Shown: positions 15,802-24,355, counted from the first letter of the stretch. The stretch is DNA of 56,434 nucleotides from Ammonifex sp. (GCA_020725605.1 DYER01000105.1:1-56434), one strand, 5' to 3'. Translations and numbers: made by a program. The notes: generated from the letters alone by a model not told the origin.

Positions 15802-16577
15802 AGGAGGCGGGGGCTTCCGGGGAGGTGGTCCGGATTCAGACCGTGGCCCACCGCCAGCGGGTCGTCGCCGTGTGGCGGGCCAAGGGTGGGGTTGGGGCCA
15901 CGGCCCTGGCCGCGCACCTGGCCCGGGACCTGGGCGAGCGCATGAGGACGCTCCTGGCGGACTGCGACTTCGACCCCATGGGAAGCGACCTGCCGCATTA
16001 TCTGGGCGTCGAAGCCGATTTCCCCGGCCCCTGGGACCCGGAGGCGCTCGGCGAACTGGCTCTTGACTCCGGATGGGGCTTCGACGTGCTCCTGCCGCCA
16101 TTCGGGGCGGGGCCGGAGGCCCTGGTTCCCGACCTGGTGCGCGGCGTCATGGCGGCGGCCCGCCGGGACTACGACGCGGTGGTTCTGGACCTGCCCTCCC
16201 GGGTTTCCCCCGGCGTTTGGGAGGCGGCGAGGAGCGCGACCACGGTGGTGGTGGTTCTGGGCGCGGTGCGCCGGGAGGCCATGCGGGCGCGGTGGCGCCT
16301 GGAGCGGTGCGGGGGCAAGGAGCTCTACGCCGTGGTGAGCGGCTGCGCCACCGACGCGGAGGCGCTGCGGGAGATGGTGGGAGTGCGGGCCGTGGTGGCC
16401 ATCCCCTACGACCCGGAGCTGGACAGGGCCCTGGAGGAGGGCAGGCTGCTCCCGGGGGACAGCGTGTTCGGCCGGGGCGTGGGGGAACTGCGGCGCCTGG
16501 TCTACGGGGAACCCGTCCCGAAGGCGGCGGGAAGGGCGGTGTTCGGCTGGTGGGCCAGGAAAAGGTCGCGCTCCTGA
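15681..16577 (+). CDS. ParA/MinD-like protein with broken Walker A
   Basis: A 298-residue protein. An N-terminal helical segment (EEAVASALQVPVEVVRGVL) resembles a DNA-binding or docking helix pair. The ParA-like fold follows: AKGGVGATALAAHLA near residue 68 and LADCDFDPMGSD. The P-loop lysine that contacts phosphate is alanine here (GVGAT rather than GVGKT), while the signature lysine remains. ATP hydrolysis is therefore doubtful; a role as a pseudo-ATPase partner of the CpaE protein at 12503 is plausible. TTG 15681 lies 9 bases after GGAGGGGG. Confidence 0.72.
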   Translation: MDLEARIRRMVEYLDEEAVASALQVPVEVVRGVLRGEAVLKEAGASGEVVRIQTVAHRQRVVAVWRAKGGVGATALAAHLARDLGERMRTLLADCDFDPMGSDLPHYLGVEADFPGPWDPEALGELALDSGWGFDVLLPPFGAGPEALVPDLVRGVMAAARRDYDAVVLDLPSRVSPGVWEAARSATTVVVVLGAVRREAMRARWRLERCGGKELYAVVSGCATDAEALREMVGVRAVVAIPYDPELDRALEEGRLLPGDSVFGRGVGELRRLVYGEPVPKAAGRAVFGWWARKRSRS

Positions 16578-17077
16578 CCGCCGCCCTGCCGTGGGCGGGG
16601 ACCGCGGCCCTCTTCTGGATCGCCGTCGAGGACGCCCGCCGCATGGCGGTGCCGTGGGTTCCCGTCGGTCTTTTGGCCACCGCGGGGCTGGCCCGGCTGG
16701 CCCTTTCCGGCGGCTGGAAGGACGCGGCCTGGTCGTGCCTCCTGGCGGCGGTCTTCCTGCTCTTCTGGCTCCTGAAAGGCGTGGGCGAGGGCGACGTGGC
16801 GCTGGCCTTCGCGCTTGTGCCCTGGTTCGAACTGCGCGAGTACGCACTGGTGGTGACCGCGGGGGCCGGGTTGGGAGTCTTGTGGGGGGTCCTCAGGCTG
16901 GTCAGGACGGGGAATCTGCGCGCCTGGGCGCGCACGGTGCGGGCCGGAGCGCGGGGAAGGATACCGGACACGTCGGAGGAGGGCTTGATGCGGCCGGACT
17001 GCGTGCCCTTCGCGGCGGCCCTGGCGGTTGCGGCGGCGGTTTTTATGTTGAGGGAGTGGTCTTGTTGTTCTGGGTGA
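16550..17077 (+). CDS. Prepilin peptidase-like (A24) protein 2
   Basis: A 175-residue polytopic membrane protein with the same catalytic layout as the gene at 15268: EDARRMAVPWVP near residue 27 and GVGEGDVALAF (GxGD) near 80. Start GTG 16550 overlaps the preceding gene by 28 bases. Having a second peptidase within 1 kb suggests different pilin substrates for the two assemblies, or that one copy is specialised or inactive. Confidence 0.68.
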   Translation: MGQEKVALLTAALPWAGTAALFWIAVEDARRMAVPWVPVGLLATAGLARLALSGGWKDAAWSCLLAAVFLLFWLLKGVGEGDVALAFALVPWFELREYALVVTAGAGLGVLWGVLRLVRTGNLRAWARTVRAGARGRIPDTSEEGLMRPDCVPFAAALAVAAAVFMLREWSCCSG

Positions 17078-18039
17078 GTCTGCTGTACGCTTTCCTGGCG
17101 GTTCTGTCCCTGGCCTTCTGGGGAATCGGCCCGGAGGCCTGCCCGGGCGGCACCTGCGGCCGAGCCGACATGCTGCTGGGCCGCAGCGTGTGGCTTTGGG
17201 GCGCCGCGTTCTATTCCCTGGCCTCGGTCGGGTGCCTCGTTCTCGGGCGCAGGGACTGGTTCCCGCACGCACTGCTGGCTGCGGCTCTTTTGCACTGGGT
17301 CCTTCTGGGCAGGGAGTGGGCTGCGGGCGGGGAGTTCTGCGTCCTCTGCGTGGGGTTCGCGGCCCAGGAGACCCTGGGCGCGGGCCTGGCTTTCCTTGCG
17401 GCGCGGGTTTCCGGCACCTCGAAGGACAGGCCCTTCTGGGCGGCGGGCCCGCTCCGGGTGCTGGCGCTGCTGGCCCTCGCGCTGCTGGCGGCCAATCCCT
17501 CGCCCGGAAGGGTCCCTCCGCCGACGGGGACGCCAGGAGTTTTAATCGGCGGGCATCCGGAGGCCGCCGCCGGGAGGGCGGGCGTTCCAGGCGGCGCGGC
17601 CGAGGCCCGCGCGGCCGAGTGCCTGCTTCCGGTGCGGGCTCCGGACGGCGCCGCGCTGTGCCTGGACCTGAAGGAGAGGCCGGCCCTGCTGTTCGCCGTA
17701 TGGTGCCCGCACTGCCAGGACGCGCTGAAGGAGGCGGCGGAACTCCCGCCCGAGCGGCGGCCCTGGCTGGTGGCGGTCTGGCTCCGGGAGGGCGACGCGG
17801 GGAGGATCGGTGGGAAGCTGGCGGAGTGCGGCCTGGCCGGTGAGCCGTGGTACCTGGCCGAGGCACCTCCGGAGGGCGTCCGGGGCGTGCCCTGCCTGGT
17901 GTGGTGGGAGGGCGGCCTCGAATACGCGCAGGGCGCCGGGGCGGTGGCGGAAAAGCTCGGCGTTCCGCAACTGCCTTCGGGCTCCGGCCTTGCAGAGCTC
18001 GATTCGGAAAGGGGAGATAGGGTTGCGCCTGTTCGGTAG
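17062..18039 (+). CDS. VKOR-like and thioredoxin-like disulfide protein
   Basis: A 325-residue fusion. The N-terminal half has four to five hydrophobic helices with CPGGTC in the first loop and FCVLC near residue 92, the CxxC of vitamin K epoxide reductase homologues. After a proline-rich linker comes a thioredoxin-like domain with WCPHC near 214 and a cis-proline-like GVPCLVWW segment. VKOR-Trx fusions oxidise cysteines of exported proteins using membrane quinone. Placement in the pilus operon suggests that exported pilus components here need disulfides. Start TTG 17062 or 17065 after GAGGGAG. Confidence 0.75.
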   Translation: MLFWVSLLYAFLAVLSLAFWGIGPEACPGGTCGRADMLLGRSVWLWGAAFYSLASVGCLVLGRRDWFPHALLAAALLHWVLLGREWAAGGEFCVLCVGFAAQETLGAGLAFLAARVSGTSKDRPFWAAGPLRVLALLALALLAANPSPGRVPPPTGTPGVLIGGHPEAAAGRAGVPGGAAEARAAECLLPVRAPDGAALCLDLKERPALLFAVWCPHCQDALKEAAELPPERRPWLVAVWLREGDAGRIGGKLAECGLAGEPWYLAEAPPEGVRGVPCLVWWEGGLEYAQGAGAVAEKLGVPQLPSGSGLAELDSERGDRVAPVR

Positions 18040-18853
18040 GAGGAAGCGCGGCGCGGAAACCCGGGAGCGCGTGAGCGCCGCGCCTGCGGAGGGCGGGAAG
18101 AAGGGGCTCTCCCTGCGCGCCCTGCTGCCGGCTGTTCTCGGCCTGGCGGTGGCCGCGGCCTCCTGGCTCTACCTCCAGCAGTACCTGGCCACGCACCAGA
18201 AGACCGAGGAGATCACGGTGCCGGCCCGGGACATCCCGCCCTACACCGTCATCACTGATTCCGACCTGATGCGTCGGACCATCCTTGCGGGGGCGCGGGA
18301 GCCCGGCGCGGCCATCACGCCCGGGGAGCTGGCGGGCCGGATGGCCCTGGTCCCGCTCTACAGGGGCGAGCAGGTGCGGCGGGAGCGCCTGGCGGACCCG
18401 GCCGAGGCCGACCGCTTCCTGGTCACGGTGGCCGTGGACCCCGTGCGCGCCAACGGCGTCGAGCCCGGGGACCTGGTGGACGTCTACCTGGTCAAGAGCG
18501 AGGACGTCCCGGGGGCGCTTTTGGCCTCCGACGCGCGGGTCGTCGCGCTCAGGGACGGGAACGGCAACCCGCTCGTCCGGCAGCCGCCCGCGGGGCTGGC
18601 GGGCGCCGTGCAGCAGGCCGCCCAGCCGGGGGCGGGCGTCCCGGCCATGGCCACCCTGGCGGTGCGGCCCGGGGACGCGCCCCAGGTGATACGGGGCGCG
18701 GCGAACGGGAGCAAGGGGATCGCGCTGGTGAGGAAGTTCAGGCCGGGCGGTTTCCCCGCGGCGCCTCCCGTTGGCCCGGAAGGGGCGGGCAGCTACCCCG
18801 CGGCCGCGGAGGTCCCCGGGGGCCAGGGCGCCGCGGCCGCTCCGGCCGGGTAA
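18023..18853 (+). CDS. cpaB: CpaB/RcpC-like SAF-domain protein, copy 2
   Basis: A 276-residue protein: a basic N-terminus, one membrane helix, a SAF domain (VPARDIPPYTVITDSDL) and an RcpC-like part (VTVAVDPVRANGVEPGDLVDVYLV). The C-terminus is proline, glycine and alanine rich. TTG 18023 has GGGGAGA upstream and overlaps the VKOR gene by 17 bases. It heads the second ATPase/TadB/TadC set, as the first CpaB belongs to the first set. Confidence 0.8.
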   Translation: MRLFGRRKRGAETRERVSAAPAEGGKKGLSLRALLPAVLGLAVAAASWLYLQQYLATHQKTEEITVPARDIPPYTVITDSDLMRRTILAGAREPGAAITPGELAGRMALVPLYRGEQVRRERLADPAEADRFLVTVAVDPVRANGVEPGDLVDVYLVKSEDVPGALLASDARVVALRDGNGNPLVRQPPAGLAGAVQQAAQPGAGVPAMATLAVRPGDAPQVIRGAANGSKGIALVRKFRPGGFPAAPPVGPEGAGSYPAAAEVPGGQGAAAAPAG

Positions 18854-18880
18854 TCTTTGCGAAGGGAGCGTGCGAAGAGG

Positions 18881-20227
18881 ATGTTTTTCGGCCGCAACAG
18901 GGAGGCGGCCCCAGAGGAAGTCCGCCTCGGCCGCACGACCCTGAAGGAGGCCACCAAATTCGTCCAGGACGTTATTACGGACCGGGAGGCGTGGGGCGAG
19001 GAGGAGGCCGCCCGCCGGAAGCGGGTGCTGGAGGAGGCCCAGGCCGGGGACCCGGCCTGCGTGCGCGAGGCGGAAGTTATCGTCCGCGAGACGCTGGAGC
19101 GCTTCGGGGTCGAGGTGGAGGGCATCACCCTCAAGCAGGCGGCCTACGAGATATACAGCTACGCCTGGGGCCTGGACGTGGTGGAGCACCTTTACCGCGA
19201 CCCGACGGTGGACGAGATCCGGGTGAACTCCCCCTGGTTCGTCTCGATACAGCGCCGCGGCCGGAACGAGAGGACGGACGTCCGGTTCAAGGACGAGGAG
19301 CACGTACGCAAGATCATCACGCGCATGATCATGCACGACCGCGGCGTGGCCCTGACCTCGTCCACGCCGGAGGTGGAGTCCGTCAGGAAGGACGGCTCCC
19401 GGCTCACGGCCACCTGCCCGCCGGTCACGCGGCACTGGACCTTCGTGCTCCGGAAGCACGGCACCTTCGAGCTGACCCCCGAGAACCTGATCCGGGCCGG
19501 GACCCTGGACGAGCGCATCCTGGCCCTGCTGGAGCTCCTGGTCAAGGGCCGGGCCAACATCCTGATTTCCGGGGGCACCGGCTCCGGCAAGACCAGCCTC
19601 CTGAGGTTTCTGATACGCTACCTGGACCCGGCCCTGCGGCTCATAACCCTGGAGACCGACATCGAGCTGCGCCTTTCGGACTACTACCCGGACCGGGACA
19701 TCGTGGAGTTCGAGGAGCACGCGGACATCGGCCTGACCATGAGCCGGCTCTTCCGGACCATCCTGCGCTACTCGCCCGACGTGATCCTCACGGGCGAGAT
19801 CCGCGGGAAGGGCGAGGCCGTGGAGGCCGTCAAGTCCTGCACCCGCGGCCACGACGGCTCGGGCAGCACGATCCACTTCAGCAGCGTCCAGGAGGCCATC
19901 GAGGGCACCGCCAAGATGATGCTGGAGGAGGGCCTGAACCTGCCCCTGGGCATCGCCATGACCTGGGTGGCGGGGGCCTTCAACGTGGTGGTGCAGATGT
20001 TCGCCGATAGCCGGCGGGGCATCAAGAAGATCATCCACGTCGCCGAGGTGTGGCCGGAGGGGGAGCGGGTGCAGTACCGCGACCTGGTGGTCTGGCAGCC
20101 CGACCCGGACGACTTCTTCAGGGGCCAGTGGGTCTGGCTGAACGGGCCGAGCGAGCGCCTGATCAAGAAGCTCCGGAAGCACGGGGTCACCACGGCGGAC
20201 CTGCGGGAGGCGGGGGTGGTCATGTGA
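18881..20227 (+). CDS. tadA: CpaF/TadA-type secretion ATPase, copy 2
   Basis: A 448-residue ATPase. Walker A GGTGSGKTS lies near residue 230, Walker B region DVILTGEIRGKGE near 300 and a histidine segment RGHDGSGSTIHFSS near 325. The N-terminal domain has DPTVDEIRVNSPW, the CpaF-type N-domain motif. It should power pilin movement through the TadB/TadC platform that follows. ATG 18881 is chosen; TTG 18857 is an in-frame alternative. The stop overlaps the tadB start (GTGA). Confidence 0.9.
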   Translation: MFFGRNREAAPEEVRLGRTTLKEATKFVQDVITDREAWGEEEAARRKRVLEEAQAGDPACVREAEVIVRETLERFGVEVEGITLKQAAYEIYSYAWGLDVVEHLYRDPTVDEIRVNSPWFVSIQRRGRNERTDVRFKDEEHVRKIITRMIMHDRGVALTSSTPEVESVRKDGSRLTATCPPVTRHWTFVLRKHGTFELTPENLIRAGTLDERILALLELLVKGRANILISGGTGSGKTSLLRFLIRYLDPALRLITLETDIELRLSDYYPDRDIVEFEEHADIGLTMSRLFRTILRYSPDVILTGEIRGKGEAVEAVKSCTRGHDGSGSTIHFSSVQEAIEGTAKMMLEEGLNLPLGIAMTWVAGAFNVVVQMFADSRRGIKKIIHVAEVWPEGERVQYRDLVVWQPDPDDFFRGQWVWLNGPSERLIKKLRKHGVTTADLREAGVVM

Positions 20228-21177
20228 CGGTTCAGGATCTGGTACCGCCGTTCCTGTCGGCTCTCGCCGCGGCCGGGCTGGGCGCGGCCGCCGGGTCGGC
20301 GGTCCTGCCCCTTGTGAGACGCATGGGGCGGCTGCGCGCGCCGAAGCGCGGGAAGGCGGAAAAGGCACCACCGGCATTGCGGCGTCTCTTCCAGGGCGGG
20401 AAGGGCGAGGAGCTGCCCGCCTGGGCGCGGCGCTGGCTGGAGCGCAGCTACCGCGACCTCAGGCGCGCGGGCCTGGGGCTCTCCTTCGCGCGGTACGCGG
20501 CGCTGGTCGCCTTCGGCGCCCTCGTCGGGTTCGCGGTCGGCGTGGTCTGGCTGCACAACCTGCCCGCGGCGGTCCTGATCGCGGCCTCGGCCTACCTGGT
20601 GCCGGACATGTTGCTCCGCGGGCGGCTCCAGGCGGCGAAGGCCAGGAAGATAGGGCAGCTCGGCGCGGCGGTGCGGGTCTTCGCGGCCGAGTTCCGGGAC
20701 ACCCCGCAGGCGCCGCGGGCCCTGGATGCCGCGGCCCGCCGCATCCCGCCGCCCCTGGGGGACGCCCTGCGCGAGGCGGCCGACATGGCGGTGGGCAAAG
20801 GCAAGTCCCCGGACGAGGTGTGCTCCTACCTCATGAGGGAGCTGGACTTCGAGTACGGCCGCATGTTCGCCCTGCTCCTGCGCGCGGCCTGGGACGACGC
20901 GGCGGCCGGGCCCCTGTTCACGCGCCTGGCGGCCCGCGTCGCGGGGCTGCAGGGCCTCATGCAGAAGAACCGGGCCAACCTGGCCTACTCCCGCCTCATC
21001 GCCCTGGCGGTGAACGCCCTGGTGCTGCCCGCGGCCCTGGGCATGCGCTTCCTGGTGCCGGAGACCGGGTGGTTCCTGGTCCACCACCCGGCGGGCAGGC
21101 TGCTGGTGTGCCTGGCCTTCCTGAGCGTCCTGGTGGGACTGGCCCTGGACCGGCTCATGGGGGAGGTGGAGGTGTGA
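20224..21177 (+). CDS. tadB: TadB-like pilus platform protein, copy 2
   Basis: A 317-residue membrane protein with an N-terminal helix, a basic cytoplasmic segment, a helix pair, a type II secretion F-like cytoplasmic domain (FAAEFRDTPQAPRALDAAA) and two C-terminal helices. GTG 20224 overlaps the ATPase stop and its own stop overlaps the next start. This chain indicates translational coupling through tadA-tadB-tadC. Confidence 0.8.
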   Translation: MTVQDLVPPFLSALAAAGLGAAAGSAVLPLVRRMGRLRAPKRGKAEKAPPALRRLFQGGKGEELPAWARRWLERSYRDLRRAGLGLSFARYAALVAFGALVGFAVGVVWLHNLPAAVLIAASAYLVPDMLLRGRLQAAKARKIGQLGAAVRVFAAEFRDTPQAPRALDAAARRIPPPLGDALREAADMAVGKGKSPDEVCSYLMRELDFEYGRMFALLLRAAWDDAAAGPLFTRLAARVAGLQGLMQKNRANLAYSRLIALAVNALVLPAALGMRFLVPETGWFLVHHPAGRLLVCLAFLSVLVGLALDRLMGEVEV

Positions 21178-21992
21178 GCGAGGGTGTCGGTTTGGCCCTG
21201 ACCCTCGCCGCGGCCCTGGGGCTGGGCGCGGCCGCGGCCTGCCTGGCGGCCTTCCTGGTGCGGGCCCTGCCCTCGGCGCGCCTGGCCGCGCGGCTGCGCT
21301 CCCTGAGACCCGGGCCGAAGCCGGCGCCTCAGGCGCCTCAAAAGAAGAAGGAAAAGCCCTGGTCGCCCTTCCGGGACCTCAAAGCCACGGGCGCGTGCCT
21401 GGGTGGGGCCGCGGGCCTCGGGGCGCTGGCCTGGGGCACGCCCTGGCTGCCCTTCGCCGCGGCCTTGGGGAGCCTGGCCGGGTTCGCCGCGGCCCTGGCC
21501 GCGCGGCGCCTGCGGGAGGGCGGGGACCGCTTCCTCAGGCTCAGGGAGGCGGCGGTCCTGTACGAGAGCGTGGACCTCTTCGGCCGGGCGGGCTTCACGG
21601 TGCGCCAGGCCATGCAGATGAGTCTGCCGCTCGTGGGCCGTCTGCGCCCCGCCCTGGAGAGGTGCGTCGAGCGCTGGGGCCAGGGGTCCCTGCGGGCCAT
21701 AGAGGAGTTCGGGCGGGAGATCGGCGTGCCCGAGGCCGAGGTGCTGACCGCGGTCCTGATGCACGCGGAGGAGGTGGGAACGGCCAGGCTGGCGGGAGTC
21801 ATGGAGGAGGAGGCCTCCAGGATCGAGGAGCTGCGGCGCGCCCTGGCCGAGGTGCGCGTGGCCAGCCGGCCGGTGTACGCCACGGTGTACGTCTTCCTGC
21901 CCGTGGCCACCCTGCTGGGCATGATCCTGGGGCCGCTGGCCTACCGGGCCGTGCAGATGATCCAGAGCATGCGCGCGCCCGGCGGCCCGTAG
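21174..21992 (+). CDS. tadC: TadC-like pilus platform protein, copy 2
   Basis: A 272-residue membrane protein. The GspF-like cytoplasmic domain carries ESVDLFGRAGFTVRQAM and EVGTARLAGVMEEEA, close to standard TadC motifs, and ends in a helix YATVYVFLPVATLLGMI. GTG 21174 overlaps the tadB stop. It is more canonical than the copy at 9662. Confidence 0.83.
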   Translation: MSEGVGLALTLAAALGLGAAAACLAAFLVRALPSARLAARLRSLRPGPKPAPQAPQKKKEKPWSPFRDLKATGACLGGAAGLGALAWGTPWLPFAAALGSLAGFAAALAARRLREGGDRFLRLREAAVLYESVDLFGRAGFTVRQAMQMSLPLVGRLRPALERCVERWGQGSLRAIEEFGREIGVPEAEVLTAVLMHAEEVGTARLAGVMEEEASRIEELRRALAEVRVASRPVYATVYVFLPVATLLGMILGPLAYRAVQMIQSMRAPGGP

Positions 21993-22022
21993 CGAAACCC
22001 GACGAAGGGGGGTGCTTCGGCC

Positions 22023-22292
22023 GTGCTGCGGACTTTGAAGGAGTTCTGGCGCGACGAGCGCGGGGGCATTCTGACCACGGAAAACATCGGCTACGTTCTC
22101 CTGGTCGCCGGCGCCGTGGCCCTGGTGGGCTTCGGCTTCACGGCGCTGGCCCGCGGCAAGATGGGGAACGTCTTCGGGGCCCTCAAGGGCATGAAGGCCA
22201 TGAGCGGCAACGTCACCGAGTCGTCCGGCTACACCTACACGGCGACCACGGACCCGAACACGGGCATCCAGACCGGCGCGACCGGCGGCTAA
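22023..22292 (+). CDS. Flp-like pilin A
   Basis: An 89-residue protein beginning with a basic/acidic leader (LKEFWRDERGG), then ILTTENIGYVLLVAGAVALV. This is the leader-plus-hydrophobic-helix plan of Flp pilins, with a glutamate five residues into the mature helix. The tail is threonine/glycine rich. GTG 22023 follows GGGGGGTGC. The first 20 residues are nearly identical to the next pilin, so the two are duplicates that diverged at the C-terminus. Confidence 0.78.
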   Translation: MLRTLKEFWRDERGGILTTENIGYVLLVAGAVALVGFGFTALARGKMGNVFGALKGMKAMSGNVTESSGYTYTATTDPNTGIQTGATGG

Positions 22293-22355
22293 GGTCTCTC
22301 GGGGAAGGGCGCGGGGGGAGCCTGCGCCCCTTTTCCTTTTTCGGGGGTGGTTTCC

Positions 22356-22571
22356 GTGCTGCGGACTTTAAGGGAATTCTGGCGCGACGAGCGGGGCGGC
22401 ATCATCACGACCGAGACCGTCGGCTACGTCCTCATCATCGGAGGCGCGGCCGCCATGATCGGGTACGGCCTGGCGGCGGCCATGCGCGGCCTGGCGGGCA
22501 AGAACGTCAAGACCATCAAGTGCGCGGACCCGTCCTACGCGGCCGCGCACCCGGAGTGTTCCACTCCGTGA
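22356..22571 (+). CDS. Flp-like pilin B
   Basis: A 71-residue paralogue of the pilin at 22023, with leader LREFWRDERGG and helix IITTETVGYVLIIGGAAAMIG. The short tail contains two cysteines (KCADP and HPECS) that could form a disulfide, which fits the VKOR-thioredoxin gene in the same operon. GTG 22356 has GGGGGTGG upstream. Confidence 0.78.
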   Translation: MLRTLREFWRDERGGIITTETVGYVLIIGGAAAMIGYGLAAAMRGLAGKNVKTIKCADPSYAAAHPECSTP

Positions 22572-23116
22572 CCTGGCGGGACGCGGTCCTCCTCGCGGGC
22601 GTCGGCCTGGCGGCAGCCATGGACCTGAGGACGGGTTTCGTCAGGAACTGGCTCACCGCGCCGCTGCTCCTGGCCGGCTGCGCGGAGGCCTTTCTCCGGG
22701 GCGGGCCGGCCGCCCTCGGGGGGAGTCTGGCCGCCGCGTGCGGCGCGGCCTTCCTGACCTTCGCCTTCGCCTGCGGCCCCGGGGGCGGCGACGTCAAGCT
22801 GGCCCTGGCCGCGGGGGCGTGGCTCGGCACGGAGCGGCTGGCGCCCTACCTGCTGGGGGCCTGGAGTACGCGGGTTCTGCTCAACCTGCTGGTGCGGCTC
22901 AGGGTGCGCGGGTGGAGCCCGGCGCTTGCCTTCCGGGACGCCCTTGCGGAGCTGCGCACCTGGCGGGTCGCGCTGCCCGGGGAAAGGAGCTTCCGGCTGT
23001 TCCAGCGGGCGCGCGAGAGGTGCGGCGGCGACCCGGACGCGCCCGGGGTCCCGGGGGCGCTCTGGGTGGCGGGCGGCGTCCTGGCGGCAGTCTTGTTAAA
23101 GGGGGTGACCGGTTAA
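22568..23116 (+). CDS. Prepilin peptidase (A24) 3
   Basis: A 182-residue membrane protease. Catalytic aspartates are in AAMDLRTGFVRNW near residue 18 and GPGGGDVKLALAAG near 73. GTG 22568 overlaps the pilin B stop. The segment after the last family helix carries an unusual 50-residue cytoplasmic loop rich in arginine before a final helix. Directly following pilins A and B, it is the most likely processing enzyme for them. Confidence 0.82.
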   Translation: MTWRDAVLLAGVGLAAAMDLRTGFVRNWLTAPLLLAGCAEAFLRGGPAALGGSLAAACGAAFLTFAFACGPGGGDVKLALAAGAWLGTERLAPYLLGAWSTRVLLNLLVRLRVRGWSPALAFRDALAELRTWRVALPGERSFRLFQRARERCGGDPDAPGVPGALWVAGGVLAAVLLKGVTG

Positions 23117-23293
23117 ATGCGGCGGGCTTTTTTCTCCGGGGCCAGGGGCTTCGCCCTGCCGGGCTACCTGGTGCTCCTGCTCATCATCGGCGGCATCGCC
23201 CTGCTCATCTCCGGGGCACTCATAGAGGCGCTCAAAGGGACCCACGGCAACGCATTGAACCTCGTACAGGACCTCACCAGCGGCGGCTTCTGA
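23117..23293 (+). CDS. Very small pilin-like protein C
   Basis: A 58-residue frame beginning MRRAFFSGARGF, then ALPGYLVLLLIIGGIALLISG, and a short polar tail. A basic leader, a GF-A junction and a single helix make it pilin-like. ATG 23117 immediately follows the preceding TAA. It is short enough to be missed by usual gene length limits. Confidence 0.65.
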   Translation: MRRAFFSGARGFALPGYLVLLLIIGGIALLISGALIEALKGTHGNALNLVQDLTSGGF

Positions 23294-23298
23294 GGGGC

Positions 23299-23724
23299 GT
23301 GGTCCTGGTTGAGTTTCTGATGGTGGTGCTGGTGCTGGCCTTCCTGACCTTCGGGGCCGTGGACTACTGGGTGGTGCTGGCCAAGCACCAGTACGCGGAG
23401 CACTTGATGCACCACTACCTCCAGAGGATGCAGGTGGAGGGGCGCCTCTCCTCGGCGGACGAGGCCGCGCTGCTCAACGACTTCCAGCGCTTCTCCTGCC
23501 CGGTGAGCGACCTGACGGGCACATACCCGCGGGAATCCCAGGGCCAGCCCCGGGCCCTGAGGAACCCACAGGACCTGGAAGGCAGCGCGGTGCGCCTCAG
23601 GATAGCCTGCCGGCCGGTCCCCCAGCCGCTCCTCTCCGGGAGGCTGCTCCGGGGCGCCGCAGCCGGAAGCGACTTTCGCATCGTGGTCGGGGGGTCGATG
23701 CTAAGTGAAAGGGTCACGCCTTAG
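23299..23724 (+). CDS. TadE-like pseudopilin
   Basis: A 141-residue protein with the TadE opening (VEFLMVVLVLAFLTFGAVDYW, glutamate near position 5), then a helical stalk and a small globular part with two cysteines. TadE/TadF proteins are minor pseudopilins of Tad pili. Start GTG 23299, six bases after the pilin C stop; the 3' end overlaps the next gene by 20 bases. Confidence 0.7.
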   Translation: MVLVEFLMVVLVLAFLTFGAVDYWVVLAKHQYAEHLMHHYLQRMQVEGRLSSADEAALLNDFQRFSCPVSDLTGTYPRESQGQPRALRNPQDLEGSAVRLRIACRPVPQPLLSGRLLRGAAAGSDFRIVVGGSMLSERVTP

Positions 23725-24355
23725 GCGGCCGTTCGGAGGCCGCGGCGCAGCGCTGTTGTGGGCGCTGATGTTCCTGCCCGTCCTTCTCCTGGCGCTCGCC
23801 TTCGGGGTAGAGCGCGTCCAGTCGGTCACGGAGGGCGACGTGGACGTGCAGCGGGCCCTGGAGCAGGCGGTGAAGGCCGCGGCCATGCAGGTCACGCCCG
23901 AGAGCCAGGCCGCGGGCCGGCCCAGGATCCACGCGGCCCGCGCGCTGGCGGCCTTCGAACGCATGCTGGCGGCCAACCTGGGCCTGGACCCGGCCACCCT
24001 GTCGCCTCTGGCGGGCTCGGCGCTCAAAGAGCGGCCGGACTTCGTCCTGGTGGTCTACAACGGGGACGCCTCCTTCGCGGCGGGCGGCGCGCAGGCCGCG
24101 TGGAAGTACCGGTTCAGCGGGGGCGTCCTCACGGGCGGCCCCCTCACCGCCGCGGGCTTCCCCTGCAGGTTCGGCGTGACCTCCTCGGACGTGCTTCCCG
24201 GCGGCGGGGGGACGATCAACGTCACCCTGGACATGCCGGGCTGCGTGGGGGTGGTGAGCGCGAAGGGCAGGAACGTCCTGGGGAGGACGCCGCTGGCCCC
24301 GGTCCGGTACGCGGCGGCCAAGATCGTGTGCCCGTCGGGGGCGTGCGGAGCGTGA
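23705..24355 (+). CDS. TadE/TadG-like pseudopilin
   Basis: A 216-residue protein with a short basic leader, GRGAALLWALMFLPVLLLALAFG as its single helix and an extracytoplasmic domain of about 180 residues. Three cysteines near the C-terminal half (PCRFG, PGCVG, VCPSGAC) could be disulfide-bonded. The plan is that of TadG-like tip or minor proteins. GTG 23705. Confidence 0.6.
   Translation: MKGSRLRRPFGGRGAALLWALMFLPVLLLALAFGVERVQSVTEGDVDVQRALEQAVKAAAMQVTPESQAAGRPRIHAARALAAFERMLAANLGLDPATLSPLAGSALKERPDFVLVVYNGDASFAAGGAQAAWKYRFSGGVLTGGPLTAAGFPCRFGVTSSDVLPGGGGTINVTLDMPGCVGVVSAKGRNVLGRTPLAPVRYAAAKIVCPSGACGA

Noticed and set aside
16502-20377. 1291-codon open frame on the minus strand
   Set aside because: Composition is that of a GC-rich antisense shadow and it lies over five recognised plus-strand genes.
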